Origin: Panonychus citri
Lineage: Eukaryota; Arthropoda; Arachnida; Trombidiformes; Tetranychidae
Length of the DNA: 64,000 nt
Direction: 5' to 3'
Assembly: GCF_014898815.1 (NCBI RefSeq)
Contig: NW_026515549.1
Span: 496,001-560,000 of the forward strand
Both the position numbers and the translations under genes were made by a program. Within the stretch, counting starts at the first letter, position 1; the number at the start of each line of letters is the position of its first letter. Under the pieces are notes generated by a model. That model saw only the letters and a program-made list of their open reading frames with translations, was not told the DNA's origin and did no database searches. Positions 37,260-52,200 of the stretch are shown one piece after another.

Positions 37260-40200
37260 AAGTGTGTCCATTCAAATGATTGACCATTTTGTCATCCTAG
37301 AAGATGATGTAACTTTTACATCCTCATCCAGCTCCTCCTCATCCTCATCCTCATCCTCATCCAAACCATTGCTTATAATTATCTTAGAAAACAAATTGTT
37401 GTTGATTGCTGCTTAATCATCTCTTGTCTTTACTGTGATGATGATGATGAATATATTTCTCTCTCGCTCTTTTTGATGAAGATAAGATGATAAATAGATT
37501 TGAAATAGATGCTCATGGAAATGAGTGACTTTTGCAATTTAAATTACACCTTTTATTGCCTTTGGAATCAATTCAATTCTGGATTACCTTGGAATCATTC
37601 ATTTCTCCTGCAGTTATATTGAATCACGATGTAGTTTCCTTTATGAAGAAACAATTGTCAGCCGAATGTAATTTACTTTTCTCTATTCCCTCCCTTTTCT
37701 CATCATCATCATCATCCATCTGCATCCTTTATCATCTTATCTCATCATCAGCACCTTGAGACTTTCGTGATCATCATTATCTTGATCATCATCTTTCCGA
37801 TTATTATGTAACATCTTATATCCATTTCCTGTAGATTTTGATGGAAAATGTTTCAATCAAAATTATCATCTTCTTCCTGTCATTTTAGCAAATCGACATT
37901 GATTATTGTAACAATCAAATGATTCAAATTCAGTATTCACAAGTTAATCACAATCAGAGTTGATTGTTAAATTGCATTTTTAATTGTTTAGCAAATTGTT
38001 TCCATTTTTCATCCCTATTAATATGATTGTAATTTGATTTGATTAATTTGCTTTTCCAAGTCTAATCAATAGACACACACAATCAAATAATAATGATTAT
38101 CAACCTAATCATAATTACAATATTAATGGTAAAGTAATTATATATTAAAATGAAATTAATTTACAACAATTAACATATTACACCATCACAATTAACATAA
38201 TGTGGTAATCATATTGATAATTGCAATCATGAAAATAAGTTTATCTTGTCAAATGAAAGGTAAAATTAATCAACAATGTAACCATGTTAATTGTAATTAG
38301 TTTGGTTAATCATGACTACGAGACATTTGATTACAATTAGTTGATTGTTGGAAAAGCCGAGGATGAAAATATTATCACAATCACACCTTGAGGAAACAAT
38401 CAACTTAATTAACATGTCCAATATGTCAAATTAATCAATTGATTAACAAGATTAAACGTTGATCAATTTTGATTGTTGATTTTAATGGAAACAAAAATCT
38501 CTTTTGTCATTTTAATCCAGTAATCAATTCTCAATGGAGTCTCACTCTTAATCCAATCCAATTTACTTGTGACCGATCACAATTAAGGTATTGTGATAAT
38601 TAAGGTTCATTGATTGTTGATTCTGATTCAATTTGAAATGAAAAAAAATATCAATTGATAATAATAGTTGGTAAACAAGTTGATGATTCAGTTTGTTGAT
38701 GAATCGATAAAAAAATATTTGATTGAATTGATCAACATGAATCAATTGAGTTCTGATGAAACAATCAATTGATAGTAGGAAAAAAAACTGATCAATTTTA
38801 ATAAGATATTTTCATGTGGAAAAAAAAAGTTACAGAAAAAAAATTCAATTACTATTATCATCATTATCGTTATCATCATTAACTTCACGAAAGGTAAATT
38901 CATTTCTCATCATCAATTGAATTCCTGTTGACCATTTAAAAAGGTCATTATGACGATAGACAGACGATTGAATGATGAGGATGATGATGATTATGATGAT
39001 AATGATGACAAAGAACTTGAAGATGTTACAGTGTTTAATTTTCCTAAAGAGGGAGTGAGAAGACTAAGAAGATAAGTGACAAAGAAAATGATATTAGAAA
39101 ATAATAGAATTTTTTTTTCTCTCTCTCTCTCTCCAAATATTGTCTTCTTAAGATGAAGATGATAAATGGAGGAGGTGGAGAGAAACTCAGATGAAAGTGA
39201 AGGTAACATTAAGTCAACAGTGGCGTTGACCTTATCTTAGATATTGTAGATGACCAGAAATGATTATCATCTCTCTCTCTCTCTCTCTCTTACTTTCTTA
39301 GATGATGATGAGAAAGAAACACAAAGAGTGAGGTAAAAGATACTTTCTTTATATTTAAGATGAAGAAAGAGGGAGGGTGAAGATAGAGGAGGAGGTGGGA
39401 GGGAAGATGGTGAATAATATCAACACAACGATGGTCAACATTCAACAATCGTGACCATAAGTTTCATATGAAATTGTCTTTATTCATCATCCATTTCTCA
39501 TCCTCATCTTTTTTTACTTTCTCTCTCTCTCTCTCCCTTTCTTATCATCATACACTTTAAATGACGTGAAAGTAAACAAAAAAACAAAATGACTTTGAAT
39601 GGTTAAAAGTGGGTAAACAGAGGCTAACATTTAATGACCACTTGAACTGGACAATACAAAGAAGACTCAACAAAGGTAGAGGAACCATTTTTTTCTGAAA
39701 CCGAGACATTGAGCCTCAGCCCCAACTGTTTGACAGGTAACTGGATGATGAACATTATGATGATGGAAATGATAATGATGCTGATTTAAAACCATCATCA
39801 TTATCATTTATTTAATCATTAATCTTATTATCTGACCTTAACTTTCACCTTGAACTGCAGTTGACTGAGTAAATTGAAATAACCAATAAGCAAAATGTAT
39901 TGACCAATTATCTTATCAATACATTGACAGATCTTTTGATTGTACAATTATTAAATTGTCTGATTGTAACAATCGACAGACAATTAACAATTGTCTTCCC
40001 TGATTGTTGATGAAACTTTTAAATTGTCTTTCAGATCAGCTGAGCTTTTTTTTTGTTTATCTTGCGTAATGTTAGTTAAATATCACAGTTAATGATGAGG
40101 ATGATGAACATGATGATGATGTTGCTCAATGAAAACTGATGATGATAAGGTAAACGCCCACAAAATGACACAAGATTTTTCTTTGTATTTGATCCTATAA

Positions 40201-43200
40201 AGTGAGAAAGAGTGAGAGTGACTCTCCCTCCCTGAAGATCATCTTCTTCCTAATCATGAACATGATCATCTTGGTGATAAGCTGAGGAATGATAATGATG
40301 ATGATGATGCTCTTCATCTCTATAGCATCAATGATGGGGAGAGAGTTTGATGTAAGTGAAAAAACGGAAGAGGATGTCCTACTAATCCATGAAAGGCCAT
40401 GTCATCTTCTGTTTCATCCAATCAATGATTAAAATTCTGAACCAGAATCAAGACTAAGACTTGAGATTATATGTCACGTGATACTCATGAGAGCGCAAGT
40501 TCAGAGGAAAATATCACAAGAGAGAAAAAAATTTCGAATCAAATTCACAGAAAGTTCTGAGAAGTTCTGAAAGAAGAAGACGAAAGAGTCAGGGAAGAGT
40601 ATGGAAGATGAACTTCTCCTGTTTTCCATTCTCAAAACTGATCATGAGAAGAGAGAGAGAGAGAGAGTTATATCCTATTTAGTGATACCAATTTTCATCA
40701 TTATCATCATCTTCCAGTTTCTTTCGCTCTCTTCCCCATGAAAACATCTCCTTTCTCATCATGGATTCTCAGCATCACTCGAAATGAAATGTATCTGTAA
40801 CAGTAAAAGCTACTAGAGTATCAAGACGATCACAGAGAGAGAGAGAAAGTGAATTCAGTTATTTCACTTAGATTTTTCTTCTTCTTCTTCTTCATCATCA
40901 TCTTCCCATGGAAGAAAAAAAAGATTCTTAAAAGTTATTCATTCCATATGATCTATATTATAATATCTCATCATTTTCATCATTTTCATCATTTTCATCA
41001 TCCTTATCTTCATCAACTTCCTCCCTCTTTTACATATTCATTTATGTTTAGATATTAATACTACAAAAGATACAACATTTGTTCATGAAAAGATATTCAT
41101 CTTATCATGAATAAAAAAAGTTTCAGGTTCAGGTTATTCTGTTCATTGAGTATTCTCAGGTGAAAATGGTTAACCGAAAATCATGAGAAATGATTAACAA
41201 TGATTAAAGTTAAAATGTCTCATCCAATTAAAAATTAAAGCCCAAGATAATCATCAAGCATCATGATCTTCACCAAGTTCATGGTTTTAATCCAGTTTCA
41301 AGTCTTTTCAGTCAAAAGTTTCAATAGCAAAGCCTTTTTATAATGACAATTAAACAAAACGAGGAAAAAATTGAATCATTAATTTTAATTAACTGGCAAA
41401 CAATTTACCACAAAAAACAATCGGATTCACTTTCAATTATTTTAATGTAAAATCGTGACACTGAAACAATCATATGAAAAGGTAAACATATGATTTACCT
41501 TTTCCCCTTTTTATTTTGAAAGGTGGGAGGTGAACGATAAGAGGAAGATAGTAAATGTAATGGTCATCTTGGCATTTTTATGTCGATGAAAAATGATGTA
41601 CATTTGAAAGATGATGATGATCATCATCATCATTTAACCATCAACACAGAGAAACAAAATTTAATGATATATCGATGGACATTTACAATTGATCATCACA
41701 ATCATCAGCATCACAACTGGACATTACTGATGTTACAAAAGGTCAATCGTCATCACGGGAATCAATGGACAACACATATTAGATAAAAACAATCATGTGA
41801 AAATGTTATCAATTGTAAAGGTGTTTATGAATCTACATCAATGATGATGGTTTTGATGAGGATGAGGATAATTACTCGAGGGACTTGAAGGTTTTATTTT
41901 GTATTGACCAAAGATGATGGTCACTACTATTTTAGTGATGTTCCTGTTTCCTCCATAGGTTATTATTAAACCAGACAATCATTTCTAAATCATTTTTGAT
42001 CATCTCTCTCTCTCTCTCTCATTTTTGACAAGCTTGATTAAACAGTCATCATCTCCATCCTCATCATATTTATGATGATGATAATTCAAGAACCAGATGA
42101 TTGGATCTGTTGATATTGTTTTCTAACGTTTAAATGATGATGATGGACAATTTAATGATGACCAGTCAATGTAAAAGATGTAATTGCAAAGTTAAAACAT
42201 TTGATTGTTTGATTAGTAAATTGATTATAAAGCTTGTAAAAGATTCAAATGCTTTAACACCTTTTGATATTTATCCTGGAAAAAGGGATTAATGGTTAAT
42301 CTCAGGGGACAAAGATTAAGATGTAAGTCGTGATTTAAACAATCAGAAAGTGAGAATTTAATTTTTCATCAATATTTAAACTTTATTCAAACTCTTTGCC
42401 TCTTAAATTCAACACAATCAACATACTCAAGGGTATAATTTACTGTAATCGGGATTAAGGTGATAGAGAAAAACAAAATAACAGATTAACAATTGGTAAA
42501 CCATTAAATGAAATCTCACCTGAAGTAATAAATGGGTTAATATGATTTACATAAAGATTAGATTAATCCAATCAAATCCTCAAATCAATTATCAACATTG
42601 GAATAGAAATTGATAAGAAAAAAAAACAAAAATATCGCCAATGCAAATTGTGATAATCAATTTAAACAAATCAATTTGAATTTGCAACAATCAAATCCCA
42701 TGATAGAAATTAAATTGTAACCGAAACCAACGAAAAGTAATCAATGGAAAATAAAAGTTTGTAAATGTAGAAAGTGAAATGAAAAAAAAAGTTTTCAGAA
42801 CTTCAGAGTAATGAAAGAATCCAAGTAAATGAATGACAATTGACATTGAATGGAAATCAATTTACTATCATTTATCCAGGTAAAAGTAGCACATAAAAAG
42901 AGGGAAAACAATTAAGGTAAATGGCCAACGCCCATTGAAACTATTTCACTTTTACTATTATTTACCCTGTAAATTGCATATGAAGATATAAGATGAACAT
43001 AAAGATACACATCAAATGACCATCAACCTGAAGTTGCTACTACACCAACAACTACAGGCTTCTGATGATAATCTTGATGATGATGAAGATAAAAGATGCT
43101 GACACCATTTTCCTTTTTCTTACCTTTGGTTTAAATGTTTTTGCCAAAAGCCATTATGTTTCATAATGATGATTCCTCACAGGTAAGAGTATGAATGCTT

Positions 43201-46200
43201 TTCCTTTCACATAAAAGATACCCAACAATCATTTACGTCGGCATTATCTTCATCTTGCTCTCTCTCTCTTTTCTTGTCATCATTATCAACTCTCTCTCTC
43301 TCCCTCTCACTCTCACTCTCTCACTGTGTGTGAAAAGTGTGCCCGAAAATAACACTCTTTTACCTGTCAATTGAGTTTCAAATGATTCCAATTTTTTCAT
43401 GGTGAGTTTTTTCATCTACCTGAAAATGAGTTTGGTTGAACAAAGTGCATCAAACTTTTGGAAAGTTTTTTTCATCTCTCTCTCTCTCTCTCTCTTTCTC
43501 TCTCCTTCTTGCTCACTCTGTCTCTCTCACCAATTTCTTTTCATTTCTTTTTGATTGTTGCTGTTGATTGTTAATTGCTAAGAGCAACATTCTTGACAAT
43601 TTAAATCCAATTAAACAATCTAACGTCACGATTTTGTCCGAAAATGTTACAAACTTATCATCATAAAAGTTACCTGGTCATTCAATGTTATTTGGTGATT
43701 AGTTAATTGAATATAATCTTTGCCGACTTTTCGTCTTCAATCAGACAAATAAAATTATCAATTACTATTAATATCTATCAATCTAAATCTTCATCATCAT
43801 CAACTGAAAGTTTGCATCAATTAAAAGTTTGCAAGTCGACAATTAAGACTGATCAAGTTTCTCGACCGTCAACTAATTCCTTGTAGTTTAATCAAGTTTC
43901 ATCATCAGAGGTTTTTATAGGAGATCATCAGAGATTCTGTATAGTTTCACAAGATGATGAAGACTCAGGAGAGAGAGAGAGAGTGGAAGATATTGTTGTT
44001 ATTTTTTTGTTATTCGAAATTAGGAAAAAGAAAAGAGAGTAAATAATAAGTTGGAAATAAAAGTTATCGCATAAACAAGAAGCGTTTTTAATGATAATGT
44101 TTCCTGATTATCGATTTCATTGTGATGGGAGAGCTGCTGTTACCCTTCAGGTTGATCAGAATTAAGAGATTATCATCATTTCCATGTAATACATAACCCG
44201 ATCTTTATCTTGTCAATTTTTCTAAAAATATATTGCACCAGATTCTTATCATCATCATCTTCATCTTCATCTTTAGTTTCTCATCATCATTATCATCCTT
44301 TTTTGCATATCAAACTATTGTACGATTGTAAAAACAGAGGTAAAACTTATTGATGATAATGATGATGATTATGATGGAAAGAGGGAGGATAAGAAGGAGG
44401 AAGATGAGGGAAGATGATGATGATGTTATTCTTAATCATCATTTTACACTTTCTCATCTTGTTAATGGTAATCAACTGAGAGAAGATACAATTTATCCTC
44501 AACAATAAATGAACCAGAATTTGATATTAAATATCATTCACATGGTATTTCATGAGATGTTTCAAATTATTGATATTCTATGAGTGTGTTTACATTTTAT
44601 ACTAATTTTGATGATTTATCTAATTTATCCACTGGAATCAGATCAGTTGAGAATTCAGATTTTATCGTCATCATGATAATAATCATTTTCTTAATATAAT
44701 TTAAGATGTTTAATCATTAAAGTTGCAAATATGATAAGAAAAGTGTTTTGTTTTCTCAAGGTATAATCACTTTAATCATTATAATGGTTTCTGATTAACG
44801 TTGATTAACCCGAACTGACTGTCAGATTGAATTTAATCATTTTAAATTGTTGGTGTTGTTTTTGTGATTATTTAATGTAAATAAATTGTTAGTTAATTCA
44901 GTTTAAATATTCACAAACTGTTCACCAGATAAATGACTTTTTATCCTCAACAAAAAACAGACTTTCAAACATTTACCATTAACCATTGATGATACATTAC
45001 CTTGATACATATTAATAATAATGATAATAATATGCAAACAATTAAATTAAAACTGATGATGATGATTAAGGTAGAGTAAGATGATTATAATCAAATGTCA
45101 TATTAAATTGTTGGAAAAAGTCAAAGGTAATTGGTTTTAATGTGTTTGCACGGGTTAAGCTAATTTCCAATGATGATTATGATACGATCACTGAATTTGT
45201 AATCGGAATCATTAATACCAAAGGATGAGGATGGAGGCAGTGGGTGGATAGAGCAAGAGTGAGTGAGAGTGAGAGAGGGAGGGAGAGAGAGAGGTTTAAA
45301 AGGGTTGGGGTGGGTGAGATGCTTTCGGATCATTTAGTAATGTTATCATCTCATGCAACTGATCATCATCATCATCATGAAACAGAGACTGTTGCAAATA
45401 GATGAAGATGAAAGTGAGAAGAAAAAAAGTCAAATCAGATTAATGTTCAAATGATGCAAATACTTTTTTCATCCTCATCTCTTTCTTTCTCTCTCTCTCT
45501 CTCTCTTAATACTTATCATCATCACTTTTTTTCTCACCTCATCTTCATCCTCTGACAATATTATTGCCAAAACTCATTCATCCTCCTCCTCCCATGTGAG
45601 AACCCAATCATCCAAGAAAAAGATATTAACAATTTTCGATATAAATTTTTTTTCTCAACTTATTATTTTCTTGCAAACAATCAACATAAACAAGAAAAAC
45701 AAAGTTTGCGAAATTAAACTAATTGTTTGCAATTTGTTTTCCTCTTTAACCAATTTTGCAAAAGGTTAACTAATACAATTATTATTACTGAATATATCTC
45801 ACTAACTATTAACCTTTGTACAACAATCAACACACTAATCATCAAATACGTTTGATTGGTTCGGTAGTTAGTTAACTAATCAACTTTTTTCTACATCCAA
45901 ACAATTTAGTCAATGGTAAGAGTTATTTGAAATGTGAGAAAAAAATTTTTCTTCGAATTTTTTTTTCAATTTCATTCTTACATTTCGTCTCATTAAATTC
46001 ATAGTAAATTATATTAATACGTTTCCACACCAATGTAACTATTACAATTAAGCTAATCGTTAATTCCCAAAAGTTTGACTTCATTTCACTTTTTTTTCAC
46101 CTTCAATTTTCACCCACCGGTGGAAGAAGGCAAAACCCACTCGGTGTACTATTGCTTACTGATTGTTGCCGAGCTCACAATTACAATAATACAAAATTAA

Positions 46201-49200
46201 CCTCTTCTAATTTAAAGGTTAGATTAAAGATCAAAGGTTTAAATTGTCTTACAGTTAAATTGGGAATTGCAATGATTAATATCAGTGAATTTATCCCTAA
46301 TCAAATTACTTGCAACCTTTTTTTTCAATTTAAATTAACTTGGAATCATCTTTTCCATTAATCTTGTTGATTTTAAACACCTTACATATTGAGATTAACT
46401 TTAATCCAATGGATTAAGATTACTTTTTATTTCTCATGTACAATTTATATCTTGTGATTTATCATCATGATACGAAATGATGATTAACCTTTTTGGGAGA
46501 CATTGAAGATGAAGGAATAATCAATTCCCGATTCTCGATTATCCTCACCATAGATTCACACAGATTCATTGCTACCTGTCCAATGATGATGCTATTTTTT
46601 ACTCTCTCTCTCTCTCATCATCATCATCATCTTTCTCAGATTGTAAAAAAATTCATTCACATATTATCACATTTCATCGAGTCAACAGTTATCAATGGAA
46701 ACTGAATAACCATGAGTTTCAATTTTTCCACTTGTTCATCGTTCTAACGTGATAATATATTCACTTGGAATCAATTCACACCGGAAATAACGACGGTTGA
46801 TGATTAAAATTAATTCATAGTAATCAACTTTTCTCCTTCTCTCCAATCAATCATATCAATATCTACAATCAATTGGTAATATCATTAACAATTGATTTTA
46901 TCATCAACAATAATGATGCTGATGATAATCAGTAACCTCTTGTACTGCAAAGTTTGTGCTTTTGCATTATCATTATTAATTCACATGGAAACTCTTGTAT
47001 TCGGTTAATTAAATTTACTAATGATAATTGATTAACCTATTGCAATTCAAATTACCTTTGCAATTGTGTAAAAAAAAGTTTGCAATGAGAAAAAAACTCA
47101 GCAAAAAAGATGAGAGGGTTTAATGAAGTGTAACCTGTTTTTTTACTGTAAATTTTATGTTCTTTTGACTCTTTCAATGTTGATTATCATTGATGATGAG
47201 CCATTAATATCACTGGATTAACATTGATTGTAAATTGTCTGATTGCTGATTCTTAATTCATTCAGACTCAGGGATCATTAGATGATTATGTGACTTTCAC
47301 TGATCCATGATCATCTTAAGGAATCACAATGATAATATTACAATGAGCATAGGAAAAAAAGTTCTGAATGAAGGTTAACTGTAATTGGAAAGAGTCAAAG
47401 TTGATTGCTGTTGATTGTTAGATAAACAATAAGAATAGAAAAAAAAGTTTCGAAAATTTTTTTATGTTACTGAGTGGAAAAAAATTCACTCGAATGTATT
47501 AGGTAACAATGTAACTTAGATTGGAGGTGGAGAGGGAGGGTGAGATTCTAGGGTGAGGGTGGATAAGGAGGAAGAAGAAGATGAGTTGAAATTCCGTTGG
47601 TGAAAAGAAAGAATATAAAAAATTCTTTCAGATGATGAGAGATGATGAGAAGAAGCCAAAGGTTGAAGGTGGATAAATGAATGAGAAGTGGGAGGTTGGT
47701 GATGATGATGATGAGCAGGAGGAAGAGGAAAAGATATGAAGTGAAAGTGTAACAATAATCAAGAAGTTTTTTTCTTGTTCCTCTTTGAAAAAAAGTCAAC
47801 AGGAAACACAATGAGAACAGTTGAAAGGGTGAAGATGAGGAGGAGAAAGATGAAAGGATGAATAATGAAAAAAGATGAGGATGCTAAGGGGTTGGGTGAA
47901 TTAACTGAATTTACTATTATGATGATTATTAATATACTTCGGGTTAGGACCTTAAATGGGACTAAACCCTCACCCAGGGGAGATTCAATTTCCCGAGGGT
48001 TAAGCCTTTTGTTACCTCTTCTCATTTTCACTCTTTGATCAAATATTTTTTTCTAATCTCCATCCTCATCATTTTCTGTTGATGTTTTTGGGTTGATGGC
48101 ATTTCTCTTGTTTACTCCTTTTCGTTTTTTCTTCTCTCTCTCCATCATTATCATCCACTCACTCACACTCTCTTCTTCTGGGTAAGAGATGCAAAAAAAT
48201 TCACGGACCATAAACTTTAATGAAGCAAAAATTCATTAAGCTCTATGAAAAAGCGATCAACCATCGCCAGCAAATATGTTCTCATGTTGTTGTTGTTCAA
48301 ATGAACAACAAACAACAATCTTGCTAACAGATAGTAACACCAATGGTGGGGTGGTATTCAGATTCTGTTTTGTTCATTTTACGCTAATTCATTTCTTTGA
48401 ATATTAAATATGCAAATTGCAAGATTTTTTACTTGCAGAATTTTTGTCACAATGAAATTGTTTCCATGAGATCAATGAAAATGGAATTCTTAAGGAATGA
48501 AATATGAAATATTGTTCATCTCTCTTCGTGATCAACGATTTTCAATTCTTAATTGTTAGTTATTCAACCGCAATTACACTTAGGTAAACAATTGCGACTG
48601 TGAAAGGGTTCAAGTGCTTAAAATAACAATCAAATTTTATCATTTCTCTTGCAATTTGTATTCTGTTTTCACTCATCAATCTGAATCTCGTCTTTATCTT
48701 CATCATCCTCGTTATCGTCATCCTCGGATTGTTTAGATTGTATTATCTCTGGTTTGTCTCTGTCCTCACTCTCTGTAAATTGTTTACATTGAAAATCTTA
48801 TGTAAACAAGACGAAGAGAAAACTTTTTTCACATTTTCCATCTTTCGACAATGGCCTTTGAACAGTTTTCACGAACTAAATTAAGCACAACAATCACACA
48901 TCAATTGGGTTTATTGTTATCTCAAAAAAAAGGATAAAAGGCAAATAAAAACGGAAATAGTAAAGATGAGAGATGTAACTCTTTTCCTATTGCCACCATT
49001 CACATGATGATGATCATCATCATCGTTCAGGAAGGAAAAGAATGATAAAGAAAGATGGAAAAAGAGACATTAGAAAGACAATTGAAAAAGATGTAAAAAT
49101 GCAACAAAGAATCAACTTGAAATCGACTTGTGAATCAACAATCAACTGATAAACTTGTCAAATAACAAGAAAAACAATCAATTGATCACAATAAACAATT

Positions 49201-52200
49201 TAAGTTGCATAAAGAGTAACAAACATCAACAAATACCAATGAAAAGTTTAATGCAAAAAAAATGAACAACAATCAAAATTGATTGTGATTATTGTTTTAC
49301 CTCTAAACCCAGAAACAACTACAACTACTAATTACTTGATTAGTGATAATAAAATAAACGCACAATTTAATAACAATTGAATAAAAGTAAAGGTAACCAC
49401 CAATAATCAAGGGTTTAATGATATTAATAATGATGATAATGATTAACTATGATAACCAGGTAAAGGTAAAGGTTTCAATGGTGCGAGACGAATGTCGACA
49501 AGAAGATGAGGAAGATAAAATAGACAGAGGAAGATGATAAGGGGGAGTAGGAGAGAGAGAGAGAGAGAGGAAAATAGGGAGTGACAGATGAATAGATGGA
49601 GTTAAAATAGACTATCAACTAAACAAGGTTAGTTTAATTGTTATCCATAATCAATTGTGCTTCTAGTTTGACTATTTTACCTTGAAACATCAGCAGAAAA
49701 TATTAGTTGCTTTTTGCTTGTTATTATCATTGTTTTCATGTTGTTATTGGCTTGTAGTTGATTGTTGTTGCTGCTTTGACGATTAACTTAAAAACGATCA
49801 GTTAGCCTTGGCCTTTTCTCGTGTTTCAATGTGTATTCATGAAGGAAAACAACGAGAGAGGGAAATCACTTACAACGTTAGAACGGCGAGATAATTTGTT
49901 TCAACATTCGACTTCCACTGTGAGACCAAAAGACGTATAATTATAAGGTTCATTTTCGGCTTTAAAATGGGACAAACTCGAATAATTTATCTTTAGAACT
50001 TTTTTCTTCTTATTCTCTTGGAAGAATTTTTTTCTCGTTTTATATTTGTGCCTATCTTTTTGTGATCTTTATGCTTATATTAGTTGCTAAGACTGTCGAA
50101 AATTCTAAGTTGATTGTTATTGTTATGATTAAGTTTTCATGGAAATAGATTAATCAGAATTGATTGTTATCCTTGATTCTTAGTTTAGTTTGTTAATTTT
50201 CTCATGGTTATCCATTGACACCATCTCAATGGGATGTCAACCTTGAGAAAGTCAAAAAAAATATTAGTTTTCATGATAAAAATTCAATCACAGATCAAAT
50301 TTAACTCTAACTAATATTGATAATCATGAATCTCAATGAACCTTTTAGACGATCATGATCACCATGATTATCATAATTCAATTGAGTCTTTTCAATGAAC
50401 TTTTTTCCCTCTTTACCACTTCGAAAGTGATATAACAACGCCCAAGTATCTCCACCCATCCACCCTGTCCCAAATTGTGATTATATGAGTAATATGATTA
50501 TCATCAGATGATGATAATTGTTTATATTGTGTCAGTATAATCTCAATGTCTGATGTCACTTTTAATCACGATTTGGCTTCAATGATGATATCAATCAATT
50601 AGTTTGAATGAGTTTCAAGTTTTTTGTTAACAATGAACAAGTTTCAACAACTTTGCAAACAGAAAATTAAATGGAAACTGTCAAACCTTTTAAATTGCAG
50701 TTAAACTGTTAATGCAATTTAATTTAAATGTGAACAATCATGATAATCACTGTAATTTAAACCATGTAGATAAACATTATGGTTAATACATGTATTGAAA
50801 AGAAAAGGAAAACAATTAATGATTGAAATGCATTTGTAATCAATGAAAATGTTATTGTGATTATATGGATGTTAAGAAAGCATCTTAATTGTTATATAGT
50901 GATGATGATAATGATGATGATTAGGTTGATAAAGATAAAGAATGATGATGATGATGAAGATTATAAGGTTGACGGGTTTGTGGGTTTCGATTTCCATTAA
51001 ATCCCCATAGATTGTCCATCTAAATGGATAAATATCTCTCTACTATTTACAACCGTTGCGAAGTAAACAAGATGAACATCAACTAATTAACTCGATTCCT
51101 TGTTGGATTATTTACAAGAATTTTCCCTTTTTTCCTCGGTGGTCATTCTTAGTTATCCACCGGTGGGATAAGAGGAAGAAGAGTAAATAAAAAGGAAAAT
51201 GTTCTCTTGATGAAGTGTCCATTACATGGAGAAGAGGTTGAAATGAAGATGAAGAAGATAAAAGATGATAGAAGCCTCAAGGAAAAAGAATGTTATGTTA
51301 GGTTGACCCTTTGCTCCTTTTGCTTGACCAATGAATCGGAAAAATAGAAACTCTCAAGTAGCTTATTCCTCAATACCAGTAAATTCATATAAAAGTGACC
51401 ATTCCAAGTGACCCCTCTAGGTTAATATTTTCTTTGCCTTCTCTTTGTTCATAAGATTCATCGGATATCATCCTCATCCTCATCCTCATCATCAACTAAT
51501 CTTTTGTTAGTATTACTCTTGATTAAAGTTAAAAAGGCAATGAAGGATTCCCTTGAGTGACCAATAAGACAAATAAGGTAAGATGAAAGTAAACATGATG
51601 ATGACCAAATGAGAAAACAGTGAAACTGAATCAGAATGATGATTAAAAGTAATCACAGGTTAGTTTACATCTGAGAATTGATTAGAATCGGCAAACTTTT
51701 TATTTATCATGACAATTTAGTAGCAACAATTTCAATTACAACGTAAACACCTCATTCATTATCATGGAATCAAGAAAAACCTTGATTGTCATGATGATGA
51801 ATTGGTGATACTGAAAGAGTAAAGTAGCCACTTGACCATCAAAAGTTAAGGATTGGATATGGTGAGAGAGATTAAATTATCATCAACACACAATACAAAT
51901 AAGGTTTGCCTTGAATTGTTAACTAAATTAAGGGTATCCCTTAACTTGATTCAGTAATTTAACCTCAGCCCACTTATCGCCCACTCTGGATAATCTTGAA
52001 GCATCCTCATCATCTTGGTCATCTTATCATCCTCATCATCTTCATCTTGTATCCTTTGGAATGTCAATTTTCAGGGTTCATTCTGAGTCTCTTCAGTCGA
52101 TAGATAATCAATTGACTTCTTCTCCTTCCCATGAATATCGATTTTCATCTTCTTCTTGTATCAATCATTTTTCTTCTCATCATCATCATTTCCTCCTCCT

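Noticed and set aside
47759..48031. A 90-codon minus-strand frame with a basic first third
   Set aside because: The interesting part coincides with the GC-rich hairpin island and the rest is poly-Ile/Ser low complexity.
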